A DNA stretch of 64,000 nt from Methylomonas sp. UP202 (GCF_029910655.1 NZ_CP123897.1:2345547-2409546); one strand, 5' to 3'; shown: positions 15,947 to 25,577, counted from the first letter of the stretch. Made by a program: numbers and translations. Notes: generated by a model not told the origin, from the letters alone.

Positions 15947-17128
15947 TCAGACCGCTTGCTTGATGCGGGTCAGCGCGTTTTCCAGATTGACCATGCTGGT
16001 GGCGATCGAGATGCGGATGTGGCCTGGGCAGCCGAAGGCCGAGCCGGGCACCAGCGCGACGCCGGCTTTTTCGATCAGGTATTCGGCGAATTCCAGGTCG
16101 TCGTTGATGCCGTCCAGGCGGGCGATCAGCTTGTCCACATTGGGGAAGACGTAAAAAGTACCGTCGGTCGCCAGGCATTCGATGCCGTCTATCGTGTTCA
16201 ACTCGGCGACGACGAAGTCGTGGCGCTTCTTGAACTCGACCATCATCGCGTCGATGCAGCCCTGATCGCCGTTCAGCGCGGCTTCGGCGGCGACTTGCGA
16301 GATCGAGGTCGGGTTGGATGTGCTTTGCGATTGAATGATGCACATCGCATCGATCAAGTCGGCCGGGCCGGCGCAATAGCCGATCCGCCAGCCGGTCATC
16401 GAATAGGCTTTGGAGACGCCGTTCAACACGATGGTACGGTCGTAGAAGCCGGGGTGGGCGTTCAGAATGTTGACGAATTCGCCCTTGTTCCACAGGATGT
16501 GTTCGTACATGTCGTCGGTGGCGATTAACACGTCCGGGAAATCGACCAACACGTCGCCCAGGGCTTTCAGTTCATCCAAGCTATAGGCGGCTCCGGTCGG
16601 GTTGGACGGGCTGTTGATCACCAGCAAGCGGGTTTTCGGCGTGATCGCGGCGCGCAACTGGGCAGGCGTGATCTTGAAACCTTGCGATTGGCCGGCTTCG
16701 ACGATGACCGGCACGCCGTCCGCCAACAGCACCATGTCCGGATAGGATACCCAGTAAGGCGCGGGGATGATGACTTCGTCGCCGGGGTCCAGCAACGCTT
16801 GAGCCAGATTGTAAAAACTTTGCTTACCGCCGCAGGACACCAGGATTTGCTTGGGCTCGTAATCCAGGCCGTTGTCGCGCTTGAATTTGGCGATCACGGC
16901 TTTCTTCAGGCCGGCGGTGCCGTCCACGGCGGTGTATTTGGTGAAGCCCGAGTTGATCGCATTGATGCCGGCGCTTTTAATGTGTTCCGGCGTGTCGAAG
17001 TCCGGTTCGCCGGCGCCCAGGCCGATGATGTCTTTACCGGCGGCGCGCATGGCGGCGGCTCTGGCGGTGATGGCCAGGGTAGGGGACGGTTTGACTGCTT
17101 TAACGCGGTCGGACAATGTGATGCTCAT
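15947..17128 (-). CDS. Class I PLP aminotransferase (aspartate aminotransferase type)
   Basis: 393 residues, full length for the subgroup Igamma aspartate aminotransferases. Seen: GLGAGEPDFDTP near the N-terminus, substrate-binding NSPSNPTGAAY (~residue 173), PLP lysine in NGVSKAYSMTGWRIGY (~237) and a C-terminal GHIRIS (Arg binding the substrate carboxylate). It should interconvert aspartate/oxaloacetate with glutamate/2-oxoglutarate; other acceptors are possible in this family. Stands alone between tRNA-Leu and sbcB. Confidence 0.9.
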   Translation of the reverse strand: MSITLSDRVKAVKPSPTLAITARAAAMRAAGKDIIGLGAGEPDFDTPEHIKSAGINAINSGFTKYTAVDGTAGLKKAVIAKFKRDNGLDYEPKQILVSCGGKQSFYNLAQALLDPGDEVIIPAPYWVSYPDMVLLADGVPVIVEAGQSQGFKITPAQLRAAITPKTRLLVINSPSNPTGAAYSLDELKALGDVLVDFPDVLIATDDMYEHILWNKGEFVNILNAHPGFYDRTIVLNGVSKAYSMTGWRIGYCAGPADLIDAMCIIQSQSTSNPTSISQVAAEAALNGDQGCIDAMMVEFKKRHDFVVAELNTIDGIECLATDGTFYVFPNVDKLIARLDGINDDLEFAEYLIEKAGVALVPGSAFGCPGHIRISIATSMVNLENALTRIKQAV

Positions 17129-17211
17129 GCTTCCTCGGTCGAAATTTACTCAAATGGCCGGCATTATACGGTAATTTGCCGGTTACGCTTGGTTTGGCGC
17201 GCTAAAACCGA

Positions 17212-18663
17212 TTATTTTTTAGGGTTTGTCAATTTTGCGGCCAGTTCGTCGGCATACGCCAGCAGTTGCGCCAGTATCGCCGGATCTTGCTTGCCGGTAT
17301 CGGGCGACAGCGCGGCGATGCTGGCTTTAAAACTTTCCAGCGCGCTGGGCCGGTCGGGCGCCGGTTCCAGCAGGCGCCGCCGGCAATGCGCCGACCAAAG
17401 CTCGCGCTCTTCGGCGGTCAGGGTTTCCGGATAATTGCGAGCCCGGTAGCGAAACAGCATTTCCGGCAAGCGGGCATCGTCGAAGCCCGGATCGAAGTCC
17501 GCCAGTTCGTCCGGCGACAATTGGCGGATCTGGTTCATCGCGGCTTTGTCGCCGGCACTGAAGAAGCCGCCGCTGTAGATCATCAAGTCCGGATCGTCGG
17601 GAGCGTCGGCGTAGTCGCGGCGAAACACCGCGCCCAGTTTGTCGGCCAACGGCGGCGCGGCTTGCAGTTGTTGCAGATGTATCTGGCAACGGCCCAAATC
17701 CAGTTGCAGTCGCTCGGCGTCGGCCGGCCGGATCACCGACAGCGGCGCCAGCACCGGCGCTTTGTTGACGTGCACGGTTTTCAACGGGATGCGGGTGACG
17801 CCCTCCGGCAAGTCGTCGTTGGCAACAAATAGGCGCTCGCGGATTTGTTCGGCCGAAAGATCGAGCAAGGGTCCGGGATCGGCGGACAGATCGTAAACGA
17901 TGATTTCGTTGGCGTTGACCGGGTGCTGGGCCAGCGCGACGACCACCGCCAGACAGTGGTTGCGAGCCGGGTAGCGGGCGGAAATATGCACCAGCGGCGT
18001 GAAACTGCCGAGTTTCAACAAGCCGAGCGCTTGGCTTTTTAGGCGGTGCTCGAACAAGTAGTTGAAAAGCTTGGGTTGGTGTTGCTTAATCAGCCTGGCG
18101 ACGGCGATCGTGGCGTGGACGTCGGCCAGCGCGTCGTGGGCGTCGGCGTGGCCGATGCCGTTGGCGCGGGTCAGTTCTTCCAAACGAAAGCTGGGAAGGC
18201 CGTCGGCGTTGTCGGGCCATTGAATGCCGTCCGGGCGCAATGCGCGGGCGGCGCGGGCGATGTCGATCAAGTCCCAGCGCGAGTTGCCATTTTGCCATTC
18301 GCGGGCGTAGGGGTCGTAAAAATTGCGGTACAGCAGATTGCGGGTGACTTCGTCGTCGAAACGCAAGGTGTTGTAACCCAGCGCGCAGGTGCCGGGTTGG
18401 GCGAGCTGGGCATGGATGCGCGCGGCAAACTCGGCTTCGCATACGCCGCGCTGGCGGGCCACTTGCGGGGTAATGCCGGTGATCAAGCAAGCTTCCGGGT
18501 GGGGCAGGTAGTCGTCCGGCGGTCGGCAATAGACCATCAGCGGTTCGCCGACGATATTAAATTCGTAGTCGGTGCGCAGTCCGGCGAACTGGCACGGCCA
18601 GTCGCGGCGCGGATCGGCGCCGAAGGTTTCGTAGTCGTGCCAGAAAAAGCTGGGTGTGGTCAT
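17212..18663 (-). CDS. sbcB: Exodeoxyribonuclease I
   Basis: 483 residues, the normal length. DEDDh exonuclease motifs: FFWHDYETFGADPRRDWPCQ (Exo I, residues 6-25), ALGYNTLRFDDEVTRNLLYR (Exo II) and GHADAHDALADVHATI (Exo III with His), followed by SH3-like and C-terminal helical domains. The enzyme degrades single-stranded DNA 3'-5' and works in mismatch repair and recombination. It is transcribed away from the MxaD-like gene. Its usual partner for hairpin processing, SbcCD, is present here only as a truncated sbcD 40 kb away. Confidence 0.95.
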   Translation of the reverse strand: MTTPSFFWHDYETFGADPRRDWPCQFAGLRTDYEFNIVGEPLMVYCRPPDDYLPHPEACLITGITPQVARQRGVCEAEFAARIHAQLAQPGTCALGYNTLRFDDEVTRNLLYRNFYDPYAREWQNGNSRWDLIDIARAARALRPDGIQWPDNADGLPSFRLEELTRANGIGHADAHDALADVHATIAVARLIKQHQPKLFNYLFEHRLKSQALGLLKLGSFTPLVHISARYPARNHCLAVVVALAQHPVNANEIIVYDLSADPGPLLDLSAEQIRERLFVANDDLPEGVTRIPLKTVHVNKAPVLAPLSVIRPADAERLQLDLGRCQIHLQQLQAAPPLADKLGAVFRRDYADAPDDPDLMIYSGGFFSAGDKAAMNQIRQLSPDELADFDPGFDDARLPEMLFRYRARNYPETLTAEERELWSAHCRRRLLEPAPDRPSALESFKASIAALSPDTGKQDPAILAQLLAYADELAAKLTNPKK

Positions 18664-18777
18664 GGTGGCTCGGGTGACGGGAAAAATTCCGCAAACTTGC
18701 GTTTGCGGCGACTAGCCGGCGGATTTTATCTTATAATCGCCGCCTTATTTTTACGCGACCACCATAGGAAACCGTTT

Positions 18778-19371
18778 ATGAAAAAAACCTCGCTACTCGT
18801 TTCAGCGGCTCTGATGTTGTTTACCGGCTTAGCCAACGCGCACGGCCCGGTCAGAGCTAAACTGACCGCGACCCTGACCATCGATGCGCCGGCTGCGAAA
18901 GTTTGGGACTTAATTAAGAATTACAACGATATGTCCTGGCATCCATCGATTAAGAGCGTCGAAGGCGGCGACAACACCAAAGGTTCGGTGCGTACCTTGC
19001 ATCTGCAAAGCGGCGGCACTATCAAGGAAGAGTTGAAATCCTACGAAGACGCCAAAATGGCCTACAAATATAAAATCATCGACATGAGCTCGACCGGTAC
19101 CATTAAACACGCCGGCCAAGACGAGCCGCTGCCAGTACTGCCGGTCGGTAACTATGCCGCCGAATTGTCGGTGGCCGATAAAGGCGGCAAGGCCGAAATC
19201 GAGTGGGTGGCTACTTACTACCGCGCTTATGTCAACAACAATCCGCCGGCCGAGTTGAACGAAGAAGCGGCCGACAAAGCCGTCACCGAAGTACTGACCA
19301 CCGGTCTGGAAAACGTTTCGCGCAAATTGACCGGCCACGCTGGCAAGGTCGAAATCGAGATGAAACGCTAA
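18778..19371 (+). CDS. MxaD-like periplasmic SRPBCC protein
   Basis: 197 residues with an Sec signal peptide (MKKTSLLVSAALMLFTGLANA). The mature part has the START/SRPBCC fold signature: ATLTIDAPAAKVWDLIKNYNDMSWHPSIKSVEGG. Similar to MxaD, a periplasmic protein said to aid electron transfer between methanol dehydrogenase and cytochrome cL in methylotrophs; the mxa operon itself is not here. ATG 18778 is preceded by AGGAA at nine bases and by a TTATAAT box at 18731; a longer open frame upstream is antisense to sbcB. The YVTN protein follows in the same direction after an RNA hairpin. Confidence 0.85.
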   Translation: MKKTSLLVSAALMLFTGLANAHGPVRAKLTATLTIDAPAAKVWDLIKNYNDMSWHPSIKSVEGGDNTKGSVRTLHLQSGGTIKEELKSYEDAKMAYKYKIIDMSSTGTIKHAGQDEPLPVLPVGNYAAELSVADKGGKAEIEWVATYYRAYVNNNPPAELNEEAADKAVTEVLTTGLENVSRKLTGHAGKVEIEMKR

Positions 19372-19385
19372 ACCATGCTCTCAGG

Positions 19386-19411
19386 ATAGAGACGCGCGCT
19401 AGCGTCTCTAT
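19386..19411 (+). repeat. Hairpin between the MxaD-like and YVTN genes
   Basis: ATAGAGACGC / GCGTCTCTAT arms with a six-base loop and no T-run: could be an mRNA stability or processing structure rather than a terminator. Confidence 0.6.
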
Positions 19412-19458
19412 CGCCTCGACCGGGTTTCGCTCGGTCCACTTGTTGCTTTCTCGTCATC

Positions 19459-20412
19459 ATGACTCATTTCCGCAAGCCCGTATTGATCGCGACGTTAATG
19501 CTGAGTGCCTGGAATGTCCGGGCCGCGCCGGCCGCGTTCATCACCAATCAACTCGACAATTCGGTGTCGGTGATCGATACCGACAAGCAGAGCGTCGTCG
19601 AAACCGTCAAGGTGGAAGGCAAGCCGGCCGGCGTCGCGGTGAATTCGGTATTGAAGCAGATTTACATCAGCACGCCGGAAGGCGGCGGTTTCGCGGTGTT
19701 GGATAGCGAGCGGCTCAAGGTGCTCAAAGTCGTCAAGGTCGGCGGCGCCTCGCTGGGCATCGCGGCCGACCGCAAGGGCGAGCTGGTGTTCGTGGCCGAT
19801 TGGTACGAGAACTCGGTCGCGGTTTTCGACGCCAAGACCTTCGCGAAAATTAAGACTATCACGGTCGGCAAATCGCCGTCGGGCATGACGGTCAGTCCCG
19901 ATAACCGTTGGCTGTACGTGGCTAACCGGATCGACGATTCGATTTCTCAAATCGATCTGGCCAAATTGACGATCCGTAACACCACCAAGGTTGGCGAACA
20001 TCCGTTCGGCATCGCGGTGGACGGCAAGGGCAAACGCTTGTATTCGGCCAATGTCGAGAGCGACGACGTTAGCGTGTTGGACGCCCACAGTTTAAAACGC
20101 TTGGCGACGATCAAGGTTGGCTCCCGGCCTTACGCGGTGGCGCTGGCCTTGAACGATAGCCTGCTGTTCGTGACCAATCAGGACGACGGCACAGTCACCG
20201 CGATCGACACCGCGACCTTGAAGCCGGTCGCGGTGATCCCGGTCGGCGACAAGCCCGAGGGCATCTGCACCCATCCCAACGACAGTCAGGTCTACGTCGC
20301 CAATTGGTTCGATAACAACGTATCGGTCATCGACGCCAAGACGCTCAAAGTGGTCAACACCATCGGCACCGGCGAGGGTAGCCGGGCCTTCGGCGAGTTC
20401 TTCAGCCGCTAA
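19459..20412 (+). CDS. YVTN-family beta-propeller protein, exported
   Basis: 317 residues: signal peptide (LIATLMLSAWNVRAAPA) and seven ~42-residue YVTN repeats with the pattern V-V-D---V--I-VG--P-G (for instance SVSVIDTDKQSVVETVKVEG, RLATIKVGSRPYAVAL). Such propellers are periplasmic or surface proteins of unknown ligand; in methylotrophs they often accompany quinoprotein alcohol oxidation genes. The neighbourhood with the MxaD-like gene supports a link to periplasmic oxidation, by inference. Ends GEFFSR. Confidence 0.85.
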   Translation: MTHFRKPVLIATLMLSAWNVRAAPAAFITNQLDNSVSVIDTDKQSVVETVKVEGKPAGVAVNSVLKQIYISTPEGGGFAVLDSERLKVLKVVKVGGASLGIAADRKGELVFVADWYENSVAVFDAKTFAKIKTITVGKSPSGMTVSPDNRWLYVANRIDDSISQIDLAKLTIRNTTKVGEHPFGIAVDGKGKRLYSANVESDDVSVLDAHSLKRLATIKVGSRPYAVALALNDSLLFVTNQDDGTVTAIDTATLKPVAVIPVGDKPEGICTHPNDSQVYVANWFDNNVSVIDAKTLKVVNTIGTGEGSRAFGEFFSR

Positions 20413-20474
20413 GCGTCGTATTTCGCGGCCGCTGTGCTAGACTGCGCGCCGCTTACACCATTTTTGAGAAGGCT

Positions 20475-20759
20475 ATGGCTGAAAACGTTGAAGATTTGAC
20501 CATCCGTTACGAAGACGGCGGCGTCGAAACCGTGAAGGAACTGGATAAAAAAATATTGAGCAAAGGCGCTTGGGCGACGGTGCTCTACCGCTATCAGGAT
20601 TGGGAGCCGGCTAAGAATCAATACAGCGCCGACCGCTTCAGCATCCGCCGCTATCAAAAGCGCAACGGCGAGTATCAGCAAAAATCCAAATTCAATATTT
20701 CCAGCGAAAAGCAGGCCTTGGAATTGATCGAAGCCTTGCAAGGCTGGCTGAAACCGTAA
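20475..20759 (+). CDS. Conserved-looking small soluble protein, unknown
   Basis: 94 residues, no signal peptide, no membrane helix, family not recognised. Charged and rich in Tyr/Arg/Lys (FSIRRYQKRNGEYQQKSKFN). ATG 20475 is preceded by GAGAAGG at a fitting distance, so it is very probably translated. Codon use is like the neighbouring core genes. It lies between the YVTN gene and the convergent SOS operon. Confidence 0.7.
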   Translation: MAENVEDLTIRYEDGGVETVKELDKKILSKGAWATVLYRYQDWEPAKNQYSADRFSIRRYQKRNGEYQQKSKFNISSEKQALELIEALQGWLKP

Positions 20760-20767
20760 GCGGTTTT

Positions 20768-20822
20768 GCCGCCGGACTGAATCGGTCTGGCGGAAATGAC
20801 GCCGGCGATTTCTCGCCGGCGG
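20768..20822. terminator. Hairpins between convergent genes
   Basis: Two stems: an imperfect CCGCCGGAC...GTCTGGCGG and GCCGGCGA-tttc-TCGCCGGC (20801-20820). No long T-run, but the position between the 94-residue gene and the dnaE2 end fits a two-way terminator. Confidence 0.4.
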
Positions 20823-20887
20823 TGCTCCGTGTTTTTAACACGCCTCTTCGTGGCCCGGCGCCGCGCCGTCCGCCTTTCGGCGAAGGT

Positions 20888-23800
20888 TTAGTGAAAATCC
20901 CTCGATTTGGCCGCCAGTTCGCTGATCCAGTCGCTCCAATCTTCCAATTTGCCGGCGATCAAATGCAGCACGCCGTCCTGCTGCTGGACGATGCCGGCCA
21001 CGCCCAGCAAGCGCGCCTTTAATAAGGGTTTGCGCTGAGCCAGCGCGGTTTTCGGCCAGACGATCAAGTTGACTTGGCCGGTTTCGTCTTCCAGGGTTAC
21101 GAAGGTCACGCCGGCGGCGGTCATCGGCCGCTGCCGGCAAATCACCAGACCGGCGACCTGGGCGATGCTGCCGTTGCGGCGCTGCCATAGGCTTTGCGCG
21201 GTGATGACGCCTTTCGCGCCTAGCTGTTGTCTCAGCAATGCCAGTGGATGCTCGCGCAAGGTCAGGCCAACGCTGGCATAATCGGCGACCGTGTCCTGTA
21301 CCGGCTGCGGGGTTTTTAGCAAGGGCGTGGCTTCGATGATGCGCGGCACGCCGAACACCGGCAAGGGCGCCTCGATGCCGCCGGCCGCCCAGAAGGCTTG
21401 ATGACGATTGCCGGCCAGCGCTTTCAACGCGTCGGCGGCGGCCAGGGCTTCCAGATCGCGCTTGTCTAGCTTGGCGCGTTCGGCCAGGTCGGCGACCGAC
21501 TCGAAAGCGCGTTCCGCGCGGGCTGAGCCTATCCGTGCAACGGCGGCGGCGGACAAACCCTTGACTTGATTGAAGCCCAGTCTTAACGCCGGCGGATTTA
21601 TTAGTCCGGCTTTATCGTTTATTGGTATGCCGTTCGAGATGCGCTCTTTGGTTGTGTTCATAACAGGCTTGTCGCAACCTGATGTGCTTCGTCCTTCGAC
21701 AAGCTCAGGGCGAACGGTATTTAACGGCCGGCGGTCGTGTTCCAGCGCGCAGTCCCAAGCGCTATGCCGCACATCGACAGCCCGCACCTCGACGCCGTGG
21801 CGGCGGGCGTCCTGTACCAGTTGCGCCGGCGCGTAAAAGCCCATCGGCTGGCTGTTCAGCAAGGCGCAGCAAAATGCCGCCGGATGATGGCACTTCAACC
21901 AGGCCGACACGTAGGCCAGCAACGCGAAGCTGGCCGAATGCGATTCCGGAAAGCCGTAATCGCCGAAGCCCTTGATTTGTTGAAAGATGCGCTGGGCGAA
22001 GTCGTCGCGGTAGCCGCGTTCGCGCATGCCGGCCAGCAATTTTTGTTCGAAGGGTTCTAGGCCGCCCTTGCGCTTCCAGGCTGCCATCGCCCGGCGCAAT
22101 TCGTCGGCCTCGCCGGGGGTAAAGCCGGCGGCGACCATCGCGATTTGCATCACCTGTTCCTGAAAAATCGGAATCCCCAGCGTGCGCTCCAGCACCTGCT
22201 GAACTTCCGGGCTGGGATAATCGATAGCTTCCAGGCCGTTGCGCCGCGCCAGATAGGGATGGACCATTTCGCCCTGAATCGGGCCGGGGCGGACGATGGC
22301 GATTTCGATGACCAAGTCATAGTAATTGGCGGGTTTCAGGCGCGGCAGCATGCTCATCTGCGCCCGCGATTCGACCTGGAACACGCCGATGCTGTCGGCG
22401 CATTGCAGCATCGCATACACCGCTGGGTCCTCGGCCGGAATGTCTGCCAGGGTCCAGGCGCGGCCGGTGTATTCGCCGAGATAGTTCAGCGTCTTGCGGA
22501 TCGCGCTGAGCATGCCCAAGGCCAGCACGTCCACTTTCAGCAAGCCCATCGCTTCCAGATCGTCCTTTTCCCACTGAATCACGGTCCGCTCGGCCATCGC
22601 CGCGTTTTCGACCGGCACTAGCCGGGTCAGCTCGTCGCGGGCGATCACGAAGCCGCCGACGTGCTGCGACAAATGCCTTGGAAAACCACGGATTTGCTCG
22701 ACCAAGGCGCTCAATTGGCGGATCACCGGGCTGGCGGGATCGAAGCCGCAATCGCGCAAGGCTTCCGGCATCAGCTTATAGCCGTCCCAGCGATCGACGT
22801 TGCCGGCCAGCCGGTCCAGTTGGCCGGCGTTCAAACCCAACGCCTTGCCGACGTCGCGCACCGCGCTGCGGCTGCGATAGGTAATCACCGTCGCCGCCAG
22901 CGCGGCACGGTGGCGGCCGTATTTGCGGTAGATGTATTGAATGACTTCCTCGCGGCGTTCGTGCTCGAAATCGACGTCGATGTCCGGCGGCTCGTTGCGT
23001 TCCCGCGATAGAAAACGTTCGAACAGCAGATTCATCCGGCCCGGATCGACTTCGGTAATCCCCAGGCAATAGCAAACTGCCGAATTCGCCGCCGAGCCGC
23101 GACCTTGGCAAAGAATGTTTTGGCTTTTGGCAAAGGCGACAATGTCGTGGACGGTCAAAAAGTAGGGCTCGTAGGTCAGATCGGCAATCAAGGCCAACTC
23201 GTGCTCGACTTGTTGCCTGACTTTGGCCGGCTCGCCGCCCGGCCAACGTTGCTTCAATCCGGTTTCGGTCAGATGCCTGAGCCACGAGGCTGGCGTGTGG
23301 CCGTCCGGCACCAGTTCGCGCGGATATTCGTAGCGCAGTTCGTCCAGCGAGAAGCGGCAGCGGGCGGCGAGTTTGACGGTTTCGTCCAGCCAGGCGTGCG
23401 GATAAATCTCGGCCAGTCGTTGCCAGGGCCTGAGATGGCGCTCGCCGTTAGCAAACAAGGCATAGCCCAGCTCGGTCAATGGCCGGTTAAGGCGGATCGC
23501 GGTCAAGGTATCCTGCAAGCGTTGCCGGGAACGGCGGTGCATGTGGACGTCGTTGCAGGCGACGATGGGAATATCCAAACCGCCGGCCAAATTTTCGGCG
23601 GCGGCGATCCATTCCCGGTCGCGACCGGACAAAAATAGACCGGCGCCTAGCCATAGATCGGTGCCGAACAGACTTTGCAGCCAGCGGCCGTCGGCGGCTG
23701 GCGGGTTTGCCAACTCCGGCAGCCAGATCGCCAGACAGCGGGCTGGAAAGTGTTGCTGAAAATCGCTGCGGCTCAGCCGGTAGCTGCCTTTGTCGGCTTG

Positions 23801-24112
23801 ACGGCGGGCGATGCTGATCAGATGCGACAGGTTGCCGTAAGCGATGCGGTCGGCCGCCAATAGCAGCAGTTTCAAACCGTCGTCCAAGCGCATTTCGCTG
23901 CCGACGATCAAATCGATGCCGTGCTTTTTGGTCGCCAGATGGGCGCGGACGATGCCGGCCAGCGAACATTCGTCAGTCAAGGCCAGCGCCCGGTAACCCA
24001 GGCGGGCAGCTTCGGTGACCAATTCTTCCGGATGCGAGGCGCCGCGCAAAAAACTGAAATTGGACAAACAATGCAGCTCGGCAAAGGCCGGCGCCTCAGC
24101 CGAACAGGCCAT
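20888..24112 (-). CDS. dnaE2: Error-prone DNA polymerase DnaE2
   Basis: 1074 residues. N-terminal PHP domain (ELHCLSNFSFLRGASHPEEL), catalytic palm with PDIDVDFEHERREEV (~residue 375), helix-hairpin and C-terminal OB fold (VAGLVICRQRPMTAAGVTFVTLEDETG). It is the last gene of the lexA2-imuA-imuB-dnaE2 SOS cassette, which carries out mutagenic translesion synthesis. Odd: between HSAWDCALE and PALRLGFNQVKGL lies an in-frame insert of about 43 codons (nt ~21595-21725) containing TVRPELVEG, the translation of a dispersed palindrome (CTTCGACAAGCTCAGGGCGA). The frame is kept, so the protein is probably still made. The start at 24112 overlaps the end of imuB by 17 bases. Confidence 0.93.
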   Translation of the reverse strand: MACSAEAPAFAELHCLSNFSFLRGASHPEELVTEAARLGYRALALTDECSLAGIVRAHLATKKHGIDLIVGSEMRLDDGLKLLLLAADRIAYGNLSHLISIARRQADKGSYRLSRSDFQQHFPARCLAIWLPELANPPAADGRWLQSLFGTDLWLGAGLFLSGRDREWIAAAENLAGGLDIPIVACNDVHMHRRSRQRLQDTLTAIRLNRPLTELGYALFANGERHLRPWQRLAEIYPHAWLDETVKLAARCRFSLDELRYEYPRELVPDGHTPASWLRHLTETGLKQRWPGGEPAKVRQQVEHELALIADLTYEPYFLTVHDIVAFAKSQNILCQGRGSAANSAVCYCLGITEVDPGRMNLLFERFLSRERNEPPDIDVDFEHERREEVIQYIYRKYGRHRAALAATVITYRSRSAVRDVGKALGLNAGQLDRLAGNVDRWDGYKLMPEALRDCGFDPASPVIRQLSALVEQIRGFPRHLSQHVGGFVIARDELTRLVPVENAAMAERTVIQWEKDDLEAMGLLKVDVLALGMLSAIRKTLNYLGEYTGRAWTLADIPAEDPAVYAMLQCADSIGVFQVESRAQMSMLPRLKPANYYDLVIEIAIVRPGPIQGEMVHPYLARRNGLEAIDYPSPEVQQVLERTLGIPIFQEQVMQIAMVAAGFTPGEADELRRAMAAWKRKGGLEPFEQKLLAGMRERGYRDDFAQRIFQQIKGFGDYGFPESHSASFALLAYVSAWLKCHHPAAFCCALLNSQPMGFYAPAQLVQDARRHGVEVRAVDVRHSAWDCALEHDRRPLNTVRPELVEGRSTSGCDKPVMNTTKERISNGIPINDKAGLINPPALRLGFNQVKGLSAAAVARIGSARAERAFESVADLAERAKLDKRDLEALAAADALKALAGNRHQAFWAAGGIEAPLPVFGVPRIIEATPLLKTPQPVQDTVADYASVGLTLREHPLALLRQQLGAKGVITAQSLWQRRNGSIAQVAGLVICRQRPMTAAGVTFVTLEDETGQVNLIVWPKTALAQRKPLLKARLLGVAGIVQQQDGVLHLIAGKLEDWSDWISELAAKSRDFH
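21685..21725. repeat. Dispersed palindromic repeat inside dnaE2
   Basis: Contains CTTCGACAAGCTCAGGGCGA, the widespread repeat that encodes TVRPELVEG when read on the minus strand. It sits within the coding frame of dnaE2 without breaking it. Confidence 0.75.
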
Positions 24113-25577
24113 GACAATACCAGCCGCCGTTCGGCTTCAAGTCTTGAAACACCCACAGTTTGCGGCCGGCGCGGTCGTGGGCGATGCGGTAATCGCGGCG
24201 GACCGGCGCGCCGTCCCACCAGCCCGATGCGATGCGTTCGCGGTCCTGCGCGAAATGCAGCTCGGCCGGATTTAGCGGCTTGGGATTGGTCAATAGCCAT
24301 AGCGGACGCGGCGGCAGTTCGGCTTGCTCGGCTGCCGATTCTAGACCAAGCAAGCCGGCCCGTTCCGGCCTATGCTCGGCGGCGGCGGTCGGATATTGCA
24401 AGGCTTGATGGCCCAGCCGGCTTTGCAATTGCTCCAGCGCGCTTTGCCAGTCCTGTTCGCGGATTTCGTCGTCGAACAAACTAAAGCTGCGCGGCTGGAA
24501 CGGCACGACGGCTTCGCTGAACAATTTGACCGCCAATACCGGCGCCGGCAGCGGCGTGCGTTCCAGTTTTTCCCGCAGCAAGCGGGCGCAATGCAGCGGG
24601 TCGCGGCTGGCGTGGCGCAAGCTTAATTCGACCGGCGTGGCCGGACGCCGGTAATGCTGCAAGCGCAGTTCGACGGCCTGGACGGCGGCGTCGCGCCGGC
24701 GCAGAAACTCGGCCAGTTGCTCGAGCAATTGTTCGACCGCCGGGAAGAAGTGATCGAGTTTGTCCAGTTCGGCCGGCAGTTCGCGGCCGGCGGTGAAACG
24801 CGGCGGGCGGTGGAACTGCTTGGGTAGGCGCGAGTCATGGCCGGCCAGTGCGTCGAGTCGGCCGAGCAGTTCGGGGCCGTAACGCCGAGCCAAGCCATCG
24901 CGCGGCAGCCGCCAGACATCGGCCAGGGTTTGCACGCCGGTCCGCGCCAGACGTTGCGACAGCTTGGCGTCGAATCCCGCCGCCGCCAGCGGCAACGGGC
25001 CGAGCAGGGAGCGCAGTTTGGCCGGTTGCGCGACGACGACTTCCAGATTCAAACGTGCCAGCATTTCGGCGGCCGCCGGCGACGGCGCCAAGGCCAGATG
25101 GGCGCGATGGCCGATGCCGGCCAGGGTTTGGCGCAGTTGTTCGCGTAGTGATTCGGCGCCGCCGAACAAACGCAAGCAGCTCGATACTTCCAGCAGCAGG
25201 GCTTGCGGCAGGTCGCGGCTGACCCACGGGCTAAAGTCCAACCCGGCGTCGGCCAGAAGGTCTAGCGCGATGTGCTCCAATTGCGGGTCGCGGTTTTGTA
25301 TCTGCAAACCGGGGCAGAGCGCCAGCGCGGCGGCGGGCGTCATGCTGGGTTCGACGCCGGCTAGCCGGGCCGCTTGCGAAACCGCGTACAGCGAGGGCCG
25401 GCCCTTGACGGTTTCCTGCAGCGCGCAAGCTAGTCTTGAATCCAGGCCGGCGGCAGTCAAGGCCAGATCGGGGAAATAGGCGCACAGCCAGAGTTTGGGT
25501 CGATGGGCGGCGGGCGCGACTTCGCTGTGCCGGGGCGGTAAATATCTGGGCGCTAGGGCGCGGGCGGTGGCGGCCAT
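24096..25577 (-). CDS. imuB: ImuB, Y-family polymerase-like mutasome protein
   Basis: 493 residues. Y-family fold (LWLCAYFPDLALTAAGLD in place of the catalytic DxDxFF of active polymerases; the acidic residues are absent, as known for ImuB), thumb and little-finger regions, and a C-terminal extension WVFQDLKPNGGWYCHGLFG. ImuB binds the beta clamp and bridges ImuA and DnaE2. A clamp-binding peptide QLPLAAAGF-like motif cannot be assigned with certainty. ATG overlaps the imuA stop by one base (TGATG). Confidence 0.92.
   Translation of the reverse strand: MAATARALAPRYLPPRHSEVAPAAHRPKLWLCAYFPDLALTAAGLDSRLACALQETVKGRPSLYAVSQAARLAGVEPSMTPAAALALCPGLQIQNRDPQLEHIALDLLADAGLDFSPWVSRDLPQALLLEVSSCLRLFGGAESLREQLRQTLAGIGHRAHLALAPSPAAAEMLARLNLEVVVAQPAKLRSLLGPLPLAAAGFDAKLSQRLARTGVQTLADVWRLPRDGLARRYGPELLGRLDALAGHDSRLPKQFHRPPRFTAGRELPAELDKLDHFFPAVEQLLEQLAEFLRRRDAAVQAVELRLQHYRRPATPVELSLRHASRDPLHCARLLREKLERTPLPAPVLAVKLFSEAVVPFQPRSFSLFDDEIREQDWQSALEQLQSRLGHQALQYPTAAAEHRPERAGLLGLESAAEQAELPPRPLWLLTNPKPLNPAELHFAQDRERIASGWWDGAPVRRDYRIAHDRAGRKLWVFQDLKPNGGWYCHGLFG

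Noticed and set aside
18046-18777. N-terminal extension of the MxaD-like protein to 441 residues
   Set aside because: It runs antisense through sbcB; the signal peptide and ribosome binding site place the start at 18778.
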